A stretch of DNA of 5,402 nucleotides, from NCBI GenBank assembly GCA_003520965.1, contig DOTU01000104.1:1-5402 (forward strand). The letters are read 5' to 3'. The notes beneath the pieces were generated by a model that worked only from the letters and a program-made list of their open reading frames with translations, was not told the origin of the DNA and made no database searches. Source of the stretch: Candidatus Zixiibacteriota bacterium. GTDB taxonomy: Bacteria > Zixibacteria > MSB-5A5 > UBA10806. Of this stretch, positions 1 to 5,402 are shown one piece after another. A program made the position numbers and the translations under genes. Position 1 is the stretch's first letter. Each line of letters starts with the position of its first letter.

Positions 1-902
1 TCGAAACTGCAAGGTTCAAGCGAGGCGCCGCGCTTGATTTGCGGTTTTAAGATTCTATCCTCGGCTCCCGTAATATCAAATCCGTAACGGCCACGATCGC
101 AAAGCCAGCCCTGCTCAACCTCATCATTGCGACGAGACATGTGGCGATAAACCTTATCACCTGACCAATCAAGCCTCATGTTACAGCCCACCGGGCAAAG
201 ATTGCAAACCGAGCTGGTATGCTTTAAAAGCCAGTCGCGAATTTTATATCTGAAAGAACTTGAAAGAAGCGCCCCCACCGGACAATACTCAACAGTATTA
301 CCTGAAAACTCGTCAGCGAACGCCAATTCGTCCAACGCATGAATATTAGCAAATGCGCCGCGCTTGAACACTCCTAAATCGGCTTCTCCGGCCTGTTCGC
401 GCACGATACGAATGCATTTGTAGCACATGATACAGCGGTTACGAACAATTAGAATCTCAGGTCCAAGCTTAATTTCATCGAACTTCTGATTGATATCCTC
501 GATAAAGCGGATTTTATTTTCTTTATAGCGCGATGTAGTGGGGCCATAATCGTAGGTCAAGTCCTGTAACGGGCACTCGCCACCCTTATCGCAGGTCGGG
601 CAATCAAGAGGATGGTTTATCAATAAAAATTCCAGGACGCCTTTTCTGGCTTTAATCACTCTTGGAGACGTGGTATACACCACCATGCCTGGCGCAACTG
701 GAGTAGCACAGGAAGCCACCAGTTTGGGCGACTTCTCTACCTCAACCAGGCACATACGGCAAGCCCCCACCGAACGGAGGCGATCATCATAACAAAATGT
801 GGGAATGACGATGCCCAGCATTTTGGCTGCCTGGAGGATTAAGGTTCCCGGGGGGACCTCGACATTCCGTCCATCTATCGTAAGTGTGATATTATCGGCC
901 AT
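1..902 (-). CDS. nuoG: NADH-quinone oxidoreductase subunit G, N-terminal part (runs off the window)
   Basis: Large Fe-S subunit of the complex I peripheral arm, which carries electrons from NuoF towards NuoB. Translating the minus strand from the ATG at 902-900 gives an open frame of 300 codons with no stop before the window edge. The N-terminus is a 2Fe-2S ferredoxin-like domain with ligands C37, C48, C51 and C65 (N1b). Next comes the N5 motif H97, C101, C104, C110, then N4 with C157, C160, C163 and C207. A further CxxCxxxCx27C set (C233, C236, C240, C268) matches the N7 motif at the entry to the molybdopterin-oxidoreductase-like domain, most of which lies outside the window. The start is five bases after the nuoF stop. 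The nearest Shine-Dalgarno-like GAGG (917-920) is 14 bases away, so initiation probably depends on coupling to nuoF. Family identity is secure from the four cluster motifs and operon position; the missing C-terminus cannot be judged. Confidence 0.97.
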   Translation of the reverse strand, partial: MADNITLTIDGRNVEVPPGTLILQAAKMLGIVIPTFCYDDRLRSVGACRMCLVEVEKSPKLVASCATPVAPGMVVYTTSPRVIKARKGVLEFLLINHPLDCPTCDKGGECPLQDLTYDYGPTTSRYKENKIRFIEDINQKFDEIKLGPEILIVRNRCIMCYKCIRIVREQAGEADLGVFKRGAFANIHALDELAFADEFSGNTVEYCPVGALLSSSFRYKIRDWLLKHTSSVCNLCPVGCNMRLDWSGDKVYRHMSRRNDEVEQGWLCDRGRYGFDITGAEDRILKPQIKRGASLEPCSF

Positions 903-907
903 AGCTT

Positions 908-2200
908 TTATTCAAACCTCGCGGGGCTGGTACCGGGCAGACATTTTTTATGAGTGATATGATACTCGTACTCCTCCCGGAATTGGCGGATAGTCGACCT
1001 GACCGGCGGCACAGCGGCATCACCTAACGGACAAATCGTGTTCCCCTCGATATTATCGCAGATATCGGTCAATGTATTCAGATCCTCCATCGTCCCCTGG
1101 CCATGCTCGATACGGTGCAATATTGCCAACATCCAATAGGTTCCTTGACGGCAGGGGGTACATTGACCGCACGATTCATGCTGGTAAAAGTGGGCAAGAT
1201 TTTGAGCAGTACGGACAATACAGGTGGTCTCATCCAAAACCATCACCCCCGCCGAACCAAGCATCGTTCCGGCTTCTGCCAGCGATTCGAAATCCATACG
1301 TACATCGATCTTGTCCGCCGTTAGTACCGGTACCGATGACCCGCCGGGGATGACAGCTTTTAGATTTCGGCCATCCCGTACTCCACCAGCATGTTCGAAG
1401 AGCAATTCTCTCAGCGGCACTCCCATCGGAAGCTCATAATTGCCGGGTTTATTGACATGTCCCGACATACAGAAAATTTTACTGCCGGTAGATTTTGGTG
1501 TCCCGATTGTGGTAAACCAGGATGCGCCACGGTTTATAATGTGCGGAATATTGGCCAGCGTTTCGACATTGTTAATAATTGTGGGACAACCATACAGGCC
1601 CGCTACCGCTGGAAACGGGGGCTTGATTCGCGGATATCCCATGCCGCCCTCAAGCGAGGTGAGCAACGCGGTTTCCTCACCGCAGATATATGCCCCTCCG
1701 CCCCGATGAACGATAACCTCGATATCGACACCTTTTCCAAAAAGATTTTTACCAACAAATCCTCTGGCGCGGGCTTCATCGATAGCTCGGTTGAGTTGCT
1801 TTGCCCCGTAAGCGAACTCCCCTCTAATATAGATAAATGCGATTTTGCATTTTATAGCATAAGCTGTAATTAACGTTCCCTCGAGAACCTGATGTGGTTC
1901 GCGCTCGATCAGTTCGCGGTCTTTAAATGTTCCCGGTTCAGATTCATCAGCATTCACACATAGATATACCGGCTTATCAATTCCTTTGGGAAGAAACGAC
2001 CATTTCCGACCGGTCGGGAATCCAGCGCCGCCCCGTCCGCGAAGTCCCGATTTTATTACCTCATCCGTTACTTCCTCGGGCTTCATGGTGGTTATCGCTT
2101 TCTCTAAAGCGGCATACCCCCCATTTTTGATATAGGTATCGATCCGGTCCTGATCCGGTGAATCTATATATTTGAAAAGTATTTTCTCGAACTCAGCCAT
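908..2200 (-). CDS. nuoF: NADH-quinone oxidoreductase subunit F (NADH- and FMN-binding)
   Basis: Entry point of complex I: it binds NADH, accepts hydride on FMN and passes electrons to cluster N3. The 430 residues match the usual family length. Visible motifs are the glycine-rich flavin/NADH loop GLRGRGGAGFPTGRKW (52-67), the NADESEPGTFKDR segment (83-95), the GAYICGEETALL segment (169-180), and the 4Fe-4S N3 ligands C344, C347, C350 (ESCGQCTPCRQG) and C390 (TICPLGD). The protein is cytoplasmic and pairs with NuoE and NuoG. Its ATG overlaps the end of nuoE by eight bases. An AAGGA at 2213-2217 lies 12 bases upstream, a rather long spacing, so translational coupling is likely. The stop is TAA at 908-910. 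All key residues are present and nothing suggests degeneration. Paralogues such as NAD-linked hydrogenase or formate dehydrogenase subunits share this fold, but the flanking nuoA-E and nuoG genes settle the assignment. Confidence 0.98.
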   Translation of the reverse strand: MAEFEKILFKYIDSPDQDRIDTYIKNGGYAALEKAITTMKPEEVTDEVIKSGLRGRGGAGFPTGRKWSFLPKGIDKPVYLCVNADESEPGTFKDRELIEREPHQVLEGTLITAYAIKCKIAFIYIRGEFAYGAKQLNRAIDEARARGFVGKNLFGKGVDIEVIVHRGGGAYICGEETALLTSLEGGMGYPRIKPPFPAVAGLYGCPTIINNVETLANIPHIINRGASWFTTIGTPKSTGSKIFCMSGHVNKPGNYELPMGVPLRELLFEHAGGVRDGRNLKAVIPGGSSVPVLTADKIDVRMDFESLAEAGTMLGSAGVMVLDETTCIVRTAQNLAHFYQHESCGQCTPCRQGTYWMLAILHRIEHGQGTMEDLNTLTDICDNIEGNTICPLGDAAVPPVRSTIRQFREEYEYHITHKKCLPGTSPARFE

Positions 2201-2690
2201 TTCGAGCTTTTTTCCTTAAATCATCCAAGATCTCATCGACACGAGCCCGTGTCAGATTTTCATAATAGATTTCATTTATCTGCATCACCGGTGCCGTGCC
2301 ACAAGAGCCCAGGCACTCAACTTCAGATAGCGAAAACAAACCATCGTTGGTTACTTCGCCAATGCCGATTCCCAGTATTTTCTTCAACAAGGCCGTAAGC
2401 TCTTCCGCTCCCCGCAGGTGACATGCCAAAGTGCGGCAAACCTGAATATGATATTTTCCCATCGGTTTATTTGGAAAAAGGGTGTAGAAACTGGCCGCCT
2501 GCTGGAAATCGATATACGGCAATTCCATTATCTCTGCAGCCTCTCTCAAAGCTTCACGATCCAGAAAGCCGAACTGCTGATGGACTACATGAAGCACCAT
2601 CAAAACCGCGGAATTCCGATTTGGATAAAGACCCTTGAACCGCTCAATCTCTTTTATCGATGAATCTGAAAGTTTCTCTATTTTCTCCAA
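2193..2690 (-). CDS. nuoE: NADH-quinone oxidoreductase subunit E (2Fe-2S, thioredoxin-like)
   Basis: The 24 kDa-type subunit, which carries the 2Fe-2S cluster N1a beside the FMN of NuoF. The 165 residues have the family layout: a helical N-terminal half (about 1-75) and a thioredoxin-like ferredoxin domain with ligands C85 and C90 (CRTLAC) and C126 and C130 (CLGSC), that is Cx4Cx35Cx3C. The ASFYTLF...GKYHIQVC stretch before the first cysteine is typical of the family. The start is a TTG (2690-2688), not ATG. It is supported by a GGAG at 2697-2700 six bases upstream, by the 13-base gap after the nuoD stop, and by the lack of any in-frame ATG before residue 31, which falls inside the conserved helical region. 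The end overlaps the nuoF start by eight bases. Identity is secure; the exact start is likely but not proven. Confidence 0.97.
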   Translation of the reverse strand: MEKIEKLSDSSIKEIERFKGLYPNRNSAVLMVLHVVHQQFGFLDREALREAAEIMELPYIDFQQAASFYTLFPNKPMGKYHIQVCRTLACHLRGAEELTALLKKILGIGIGEVTNDGLFSLSEVECLGSCGTAPVMQINEIYYENLTRARVDEILDDLRKKARNG

Positions 2691-2696
2691 AGCCCG

Positions 2697-2700
2697 CTCC
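2697..2700 (-). promoter_or_regulatory. Ribosome binding site deciding the TTG start of nuoE
   Basis: The minus strand reads GGAG, then six bases, then TTG GAG AAA. It falls in the 13-base gap between the nuoD stop (TAG, 2706-2704) and nuoE. The spacing is good for a Shine-Dalgarno and supports TTG as the true initiation codon. Confidence 0.7.
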
Positions 2701-2703
2701 GTA

Positions 2704-3876
2704 CTACCTATCGATTTCCCCTAAGACGATATCGAGAGACCCAATGCATGCCACAACATCGGCTACCATCCGACCAGCAACCAGCTTGTTGAACGCTGAA
2801 ATATTTATGAATGATGGCGGCCTGAAATGTACCCTGTACGGTTTTTTTGTACCGTCAGAAACCAGATAACAGCCGATCTCTCCCTTTGGCGATTCGATTG
2901 GAAAATAAACATCGCCAACCGGTGGTTGAAAACCGTGCACCACCAGTTTGAAATGATGAATCAATTGCTCCATTCCGGTTAAAACTTCAATCTTGGGAGG
3001 TGGCGTTATCTTACGATCATCAATTCTTACCGGCCCATCGGGGAGACCATCTACTGCTTGTCTGATAATTCGCAGCGATTGGCGCATCTCTTCCAAACGA
3101 ACTATGTAACGGTCGTAACAATCGCCGTTTTTGCCGATCGGAATATCAAATTCAAACTTATCATAGTAAGAATAGGGGTTTGACTTGCGAACATCCCAGG
3201 CCAAGCCGCTTCCCCTGATACTCGGACCAGATAAGCCGGCATCGATAGCATCATCAATCGTGATTGTACCCACGCCGGTGGTACGGTTTCGCCAAATCTT
3301 GTTATCTGTTAACAATCCCTCATATTCGTCAATCTTGGCCGGGAATGTATCCAGTATATCTCTAACCCGTTTATCAAAGCCGACCGGCACATCCTGCGCA
3401 AGCCCGCCAACTCGGAAATAGGAGGCCATCATCCGCACACCCGATACAAACTCATACATTTGCGTGATCTTTTCGCGCTCTCTGAAAGCGTAGAGCAGCA
3501 TCGACATTGCGCCCAGATCGATAGCATGAGTTCCTATCCAGACAAGATGAGAATTCAAGCGGGTCAGCTCAGTTAATATGACTCTGATATATTCAGCCCG
3601 CGGCGGAACCTCGATTTGCATGAGTTTTTCAATCGCACCAACATAAACTAGATTATTGGAAAGAGGCGCCAGGTAGTCCATCCGATCGGTCATGGTCAGG
3701 GCCTGGAGATAAGTCTTGGCCTCCATATTTTTCTCGATTCCGGTATGGAGATAACCGATAATCGGCCGAGCCTCGATTACCGTCTCGCCATCAAGCTCAA
3801 GCTCGATTCTAAGAACGCCATGCGTGGCCGGGTGCTGAGGACCCATATTGAGAATCATTGTTTCTCGTTTGGCCAC
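2704..3876 (-). CDS. nuoD: NADH-quinone oxidoreductase subunit D (49 kDa type, quinone site)
   Basis: Connecting-module subunit that forms the quinone-reducing pocket with NuoB. It is homologous to the NiFe-hydrogenase large subunit but lacks the NiFe cysteine ligands, as in all complex I members. The 390 residues begin with the GPQHPATHGVLR signature (12-23). H19 and Y68 (in DRMDYL) correspond by spacing to the quinone head-group His and Tyr defined in Thermus and mitochondrial enzymes (49 residues apart). The C-terminal part keeps the PIESPKGEIGCYLVSDG segment (327-343) and the RPPSF segment (352-356). The chosen start is GTG at 3876-3874, behind a strong GGAGGGGAG. This overlaps nuoC by 22 bases. 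An alternative ATG at 3858-3856 overlaps the nuoC stop as ATGA and would remove six residues. The gene is separate from nuoC, unlike the fused nuoCD of enterobacteria. Confidence 0.98.
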   Translation of the reverse strand: MAKRETMILNMGPQHPATHGVLRIELELDGETVIEARPIIGYLHTGIEKNMEAKTYLQALTMTDRMDYLAPLSNNLVYVGAIEKLMQIEVPPRAEYIRVILTELTRLNSHLVWIGTHAIDLGAMSMLLYAFREREKITQMYEFVSGVRMMASYFRVGGLAQDVPVGFDKRVRDILDTFPAKIDEYEGLLTDNKIWRNRTTGVGTITIDDAIDAGLSGPSIRGSGLAWDVRKSNPYSYYDKFEFDIPIGKNGDCYDRYIVRLEEMRQSLRIIRQAVDGLPDGPVRIDDRKITPPPKIEVLTGMEQLIHHFKLVVHGFQPPVGDVYFPIESPKGEIGCYLVSDGTKKPYRVHFRPPSFINISAFNKLVAGRMVADVVACIGSLDIVLGEIDR

Positions 3877-4394
3877 TCGTCTCCCCTCCAGGGTGCGTTT
3901 TTCCTGGTATCGATTTCCTCTTTATTGTAACTGAAATTAGGCACTTCGTACGTTAATGGAAAATCCTTACGCTGAGGATATCCTACCCAATCCTCATCCA
4001 TCAAAATACGAGCTAAATTGGGATGGCCTGAAAATTTGATCCCGAACATATCGTAAACCTCGCGCTCTTGCCAATTGGCCGTGCTCCATAAGGAAGTCAA
4101 GGTCGGAATCTCCTCATTCTCTTCGATCCGCGTTTTTAGCGTTACCCTGAAATGCTTGGGAATCGAGAATAACATATAGACAACTTCAAACCGCTTATCC
4201 TTCATTTCCAGATAATCAACCGCAGTTATGCAGGTAAGGAAATTGTACTTAAGATCGGGATCGGTTTTGAGGAACCGGCAGATCTCCGGAATATCCTGAG
4301 GTTTCAGGATGACATTTAGATCGCCCCTGAAAGTATATATCTCTACTACCTTATCCGAATACTCTTTTTTCAGTTTCTCTTCAGTTAATGACAT
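3855..4394 (-). CDS. nuoC: NADH-quinone oxidoreductase subunit C (30 kDa type)
   Basis: Structural subunit of the complex I connecting module, with no cofactor; it packs against NuoD and NuoB. The 179 residues contain the family signature at about 107-147: NWQEREVYDMFGIKFSGHPN, then the LARILMDEDW segment and QRKDFPL. The C-terminal tail after 150 is charged and proline/tryptophan-containing, as in many stand-alone NuoC proteins. The ATG at 4394-4392 is three bases after the nuoB stop. Only a weak AAGAAG (4403-4408) lies upstream, eight bases away, so coupling to nuoB is likely. The stop TGA (3857-3855) is embedded in the 5' part of nuoD. Nothing abnormal is seen. Confidence 0.97.
   Translation of the reverse strand: MSLTEEKLKKEYSDKVVEIYTFRGDLNVILKPQDIPEICRFLKTDPDLKYNFLTCITAVDYLEMKDKRFEVVYMLFSIPKHFRVTLKTRIEENEEIPTLTSLWSTANWQEREVYDMFGIKFSGHPNLARILMDEDWVGYPQRKDFPLTYEVPNFSYNKEEIDTRKNAPWRGDEWPNEKQ
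3881..3889 (-). promoter_or_regulatory. Strong ribosome binding site for the GTG start of nuoD
   Basis: The minus strand carries GGAGGGGAG inside the last codons of nuoC. From the GGAGG core (3885-3889) the spacing to GTG at 3876 is eight bases, close to optimal. The competing ATG at 3858 has only a weak GAG-like element in front of it. This is the best Shine-Dalgarno in the window, which fits a gene that must start inside its upstream neighbour. Confidence 0.7.
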
Positions 4395-4397
4395 CGT

Positions 4398-4877
4398 TTA
4401 AGCTTCTTGTCTGAGCTTCTGATGCTCGATTTTTTCCATCAATTTTAGAATGCCGTCAATCAGCTGCTCCGGCCTGGGCGGACAGCCGGGGACATATACA
4501 TCCACCGGCAATATTCTATCCACGCCCTGGACGATAGCGTAATTATTGAACACGCCGCCAGTGGAAGCGCAAGCCCCCATCGAGATCACATACTTGGGAT
4601 TGGGCATCTGATCATAAAGTTGCCTGATTACCGGAGCCATCTTGACCGAGACTCGTCCGGCCACAATCATCAGGTCAGCTTGCCGCGGCGATGGGCGCAT
4701 GATCTCCATGCCGAAACGCGCCAGGTCATACCGCGAGGCAAAGCTTGACATCATCTCTATTGCGCAGCATGCCAATCCAAAACCCAATGGCCAAATCGAT
4801 GATTTCCGCGACCAATTGACTGCCTTCTCGACCGTTGTCAAAAGAATGCCATCAGGCAGATATTTTTCTATTCCCAT
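4398..4877 (-). CDS. nuoB: NADH-quinone oxidoreductase subunit B (cluster N2)
   Basis: PSST-type subunit that holds the terminal 4Fe-4S cluster N2, the direct electron donor to quinone. The 159 residues carry the complete unusual ligand set: tandem cysteines C37 and C38 (GLACCAIEMM), C103 (MGACASTGG) and C132 (VPGCPPRPE). The spacings (65 and 29 residues from C38) equal those of the E. coli protein. The chain lacks the longer N-terminal extension of the E. coli protein, as do many bacterial NuoB. The ATG at 4877-4875 overlaps the end of nuoA by ten bases and is preceded by AAGGGGG (4885-4891) seven bases upstream, one mismatch from AAGGAGG. It is followed after three bases by nuoC. NiFe-hydrogenase small-subunit relatives share part of the fold, but the tandem cysteines and neighbours identify NuoB. 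Confidence 0.98.
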   Translation of the reverse strand: MGIEKYLPDGILLTTVEKAVNWSRKSSIWPLGFGLACCAIEMMSSFASRYDLARFGMEIMRPSPRQADLMIVAGRVSVKMAPVIRQLYDQMPNPKYVISMGACASTGGVFNNYAIVQGVDRILPVDVYVPGCPPRPEQLIDGILKLMEKIEHQKLRQEA

Positions 4878-5224
4878 TTCAAGGCCCCCTTTTTAATGAT
4901 ATACAGGTACCCTAAAAGCAGAATTCCAATGAATATCAGCATCTCTACAAAGGCGTACATTTTTAACTGTCGTAGTATCAAGGCCCAGGGGTAAAGAAAA
5001 ACGATTTCCAGATCGAAAACGATAAATAGTATCGCTATCATATAAAACTTGACCGGAAACCGCGAGCGAGCGTCAGTTTCGGGCTCGATGCCGCTTTCGT
5101 AAGGCGATATCTTGCGCCGCCCTCCCGTATTTGATGCCAAAAGCTTTGGCAGATATATCATTATCAGAACCACCGCCAAAGCGAATAAAAATAGCAGCGC
5201 GATGGGGAAAAAGATTTCAAACAT
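4868..5224 (-). CDS. nuoA: NADH-quinone oxidoreductase subunit A (ND3-like membrane subunit)
   Basis: Small membrane subunit at the junction of the peripheral and membrane arms, next to the quinone channel. The 118 residues show three hydrophobic helices at about 5-26, 60-82 and 92-110. The long polar loop between the first two contains PYESGIEP (41-48), followed by the RFPVKFY segment. Acidic residues D71 and E73 in FDLE at the second helix correspond to the conserved pair of the E. coli protein. The loop has Ser where mitochondrial ND3 and some bacteria have Cys (YECG); YESG is also common in bacteria. The ATG at 5224-5222 is supported by GAGG (5231-5234) six bases upstream. It is the first gene of the operon, behind the promoter and leader at 5225-5370. 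Confidence 0.97.
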   Translation of the reverse strand: MFEIFFPIALLFLFALAVVLIMIYLPKLLASNTGGRRKISPYESGIEPETDARSRFPVKFYMIAILFIVFDLEIVFLYPWALILRQLKMYAFVEMLIFIGILLLGYLYIIKKGALKWE

Positions 5225-5240
5225 CTATTGCCTCGTAAAG

Positions 5241-5256
5241 CGTGATATTTTTCACA
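5241..5256 (-). promoter_or_regulatory. Crp/Fnr-family-like palindrome upstream of nuoA
   Basis: The minus strand reads TGTGA, six bases (AAAATA), then TCACG. This matches nine of the ten defined positions of the Crp consensus TGTGA-N6-TCACA. The site is about 80-95 bases downstream of the predicted transcription start and seven bases upstream of the nuoA GAGG. Bound protein there would be expected to repress, unless another promoter exists. The same sequence could instead form a four-pair RNA hairpin (GTGA/TCAC). Consensus match only; the regulator is unknown. Confidence 0.35.
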
Positions 5257-5267
5257 ATTCCGCTTCT

Positions 5268-5297
5268 AAAAAAATATGCCATTTTCAAAGCATATTT
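5268..5297 (-). promoter_or_regulatory. AU-rich hairpin followed by U residues in the nuo leader
   Basis: AAATATGC (5297-5290) and GCATATTT (5279-5272) form a perfect eight-pair inverted repeat with a ten-base loop. The T run spans 5274-5268, so four Ts follow the stem. The layout resembles an intrinsic terminator or attenuator, but only two of the eight pairs are G-C, so strong termination is unlikely. It lies between the promoter and nuoA. Confidence 0.35.
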
Positions 5298-5319
5298 ACT
5301 AATTAAATCTACGGTTTAT

Positions 5320-5333
5320 CCTCATCTCTGAGG
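5320..5333 (-). promoter_or_regulatory. GNRA-capped hairpin near the 5' end of the nuo leader
   Basis: The minus strand reads CCTCA-GAGA-TGAGG, a perfect five-pair stem with a GAGA (GNRA class) tetraloop. It begins at about the predicted transcription start. Outside it, TACGG (5339-5335) could pair with CCGTA (5314-5310) across an unequal internal loop if transcription starts far enough upstream. A 5' hairpin of this kind could protect the mRNA; that role is inference. Confidence 0.4.
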
Positions 5334-5340
5334 GCCGTAA

Positions 5341-5370
5341 AGTATATCTTCATTCACTCTAAAAAGTCAA
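5341..5370 (-). promoter_or_regulatory. Predicted sigma-70-type promoter of the nuo operon
   Basis: On the minus strand a -35 box TTGACT (5370-5365) and a -10 box TATACT (5346-5341) are separated by 18 bases. Each differs from consensus at one position. It faces nuoA and is the best match in the 178-base upstream region. Predicted transcription would begin near 5335-5333, giving a leader of roughly 110 bases. The call rests on consensus matching alone. Confidence 0.65.
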
Positions 5371-5378
5371 CTCTTTTT
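5361..5378 (-). repeat. Short inverted repeat overlapping the -35 box
   Basis: AAAAAG (5378-5373), a six-base spacer, then CTTTTT (5366-5361) on the minus strand. The right arm begins inside TTGACT. It may be an operator, or chance in A/T-rich DNA; six base pairs with a single G-C pair is too weak for a convincing terminator on either strand. Confidence 0.3.
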
Positions 5379-5402
5379 TGTCGGGGACTGTTCCTGTAAT
5401 AG

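Noticed and set aside
1..902. Possible truncation of nuoG
   Set aside because: The frame is open to the first base of the window, so the gene is cut by the window edge and not by a stop codon or insertion.
1391..1873. Plus-strand open frame of 160 codons with several cysteines, opposite nuoF
   Set aside because: It lies wholly antisense to nuoF, whose cofactor motifs are intact. The cysteines arise from the complement of nuoF codons, no RBS or domain is evident, and such antisense frames are common opposite conserved genes.
2193..2200. Overlaps nuoE/nuoF (8 bases) and nuoA/nuoB (10 bases), considered as possible frameshift artefacts
   Set aside because: Each gene reads through full family length with intact termini; short overlaps are usual in nuo operons and indicate translational coupling.
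3185..3421. Plus-strand open frame of 78 codons opposite nuoD
   Set aside because: Antisense shadow of a conserved gene, with low-complexity composition and no recognisable motif.
4981..5110. NuoA loop has Ser (PYESG) where mitochondrial ND3 has the switch Cys (YECG), considered as a lost residue
   Set aside because: YESG is a common bacterial NuoA variant and the rest of the loop and the FDLE acidic pair are intact, so this is normal variation.
5112..5306. Plus-strand open frame of 64 codons opposite the nuoA start and leader
   Set aside because: It overlaps nuoA and its predicted regulatory region in antisense, with no supporting RBS, promoter or family motif.

Overview
This window is the first half of a bacterial nuo operon, which encodes respiratory complex I (proton-pumping NADH:quinone oxidoreductase). 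Every gene lies on the minus strand, so transcription runs from high to low coordinates. The order is canonical: nuoA (5224-4868), nuoB (4877-4398), nuoC (4394-3855), nuoD (3876-2704), nuoE (2690-2193), nuoF (2200-908), then nuoG (902 to past position 1). nuoG is cut by the window edge after about 300 codons. Neighbours overlap or sit 3 to 13 bases apart, so this is almost certainly one polycistronic transcript with coupled translation.

The only non-coding stretch is the 178 bases upstream of nuoA (5225-5402). It holds a good sigma-70-like promoter (TTGACT, 18 bases, TATACT) and a leader of about 110 bases. The leader contains a GNRA-capped hairpin close to the predicted RNA 5' end, an AU-rich hairpin followed by U residues, and a Crp/Fnr-like palindrome close to the nuoA ribosome binding site. 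No promoter or terminator was found between the genes.

Functionally, NuoE, NuoF and the N-terminal part of NuoG form the NADH-oxidising module: FMN and the NADH site in NuoF, and Fe-S clusters N1a, N3, N1b, N4, N5 and an N7-type site. NuoB, NuoC and NuoD form the connecting module, with terminal cluster N2 in NuoB and the quinone-site His and Tyr in NuoD. NuoA is the first membrane-arm subunit. All cofactor ligands expected in the visible parts are intact, so the enzyme looks functional. The presence of nuoE, nuoF and nuoG marks it as NADH-dependent rather than an 11-subunit or F420/ferredoxin type.

The host is a bacterium with moderate GC content (by eye a little under 50%). Separate nuoC and nuoD genes argue against an enterobacterium, where they are fused. 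A phylum cannot be assigned from this sequence alone. I found no new biological system: this is a conserved housekeeping locus, and the points worth checking are start codons, the NuoG N7 site and the leader.
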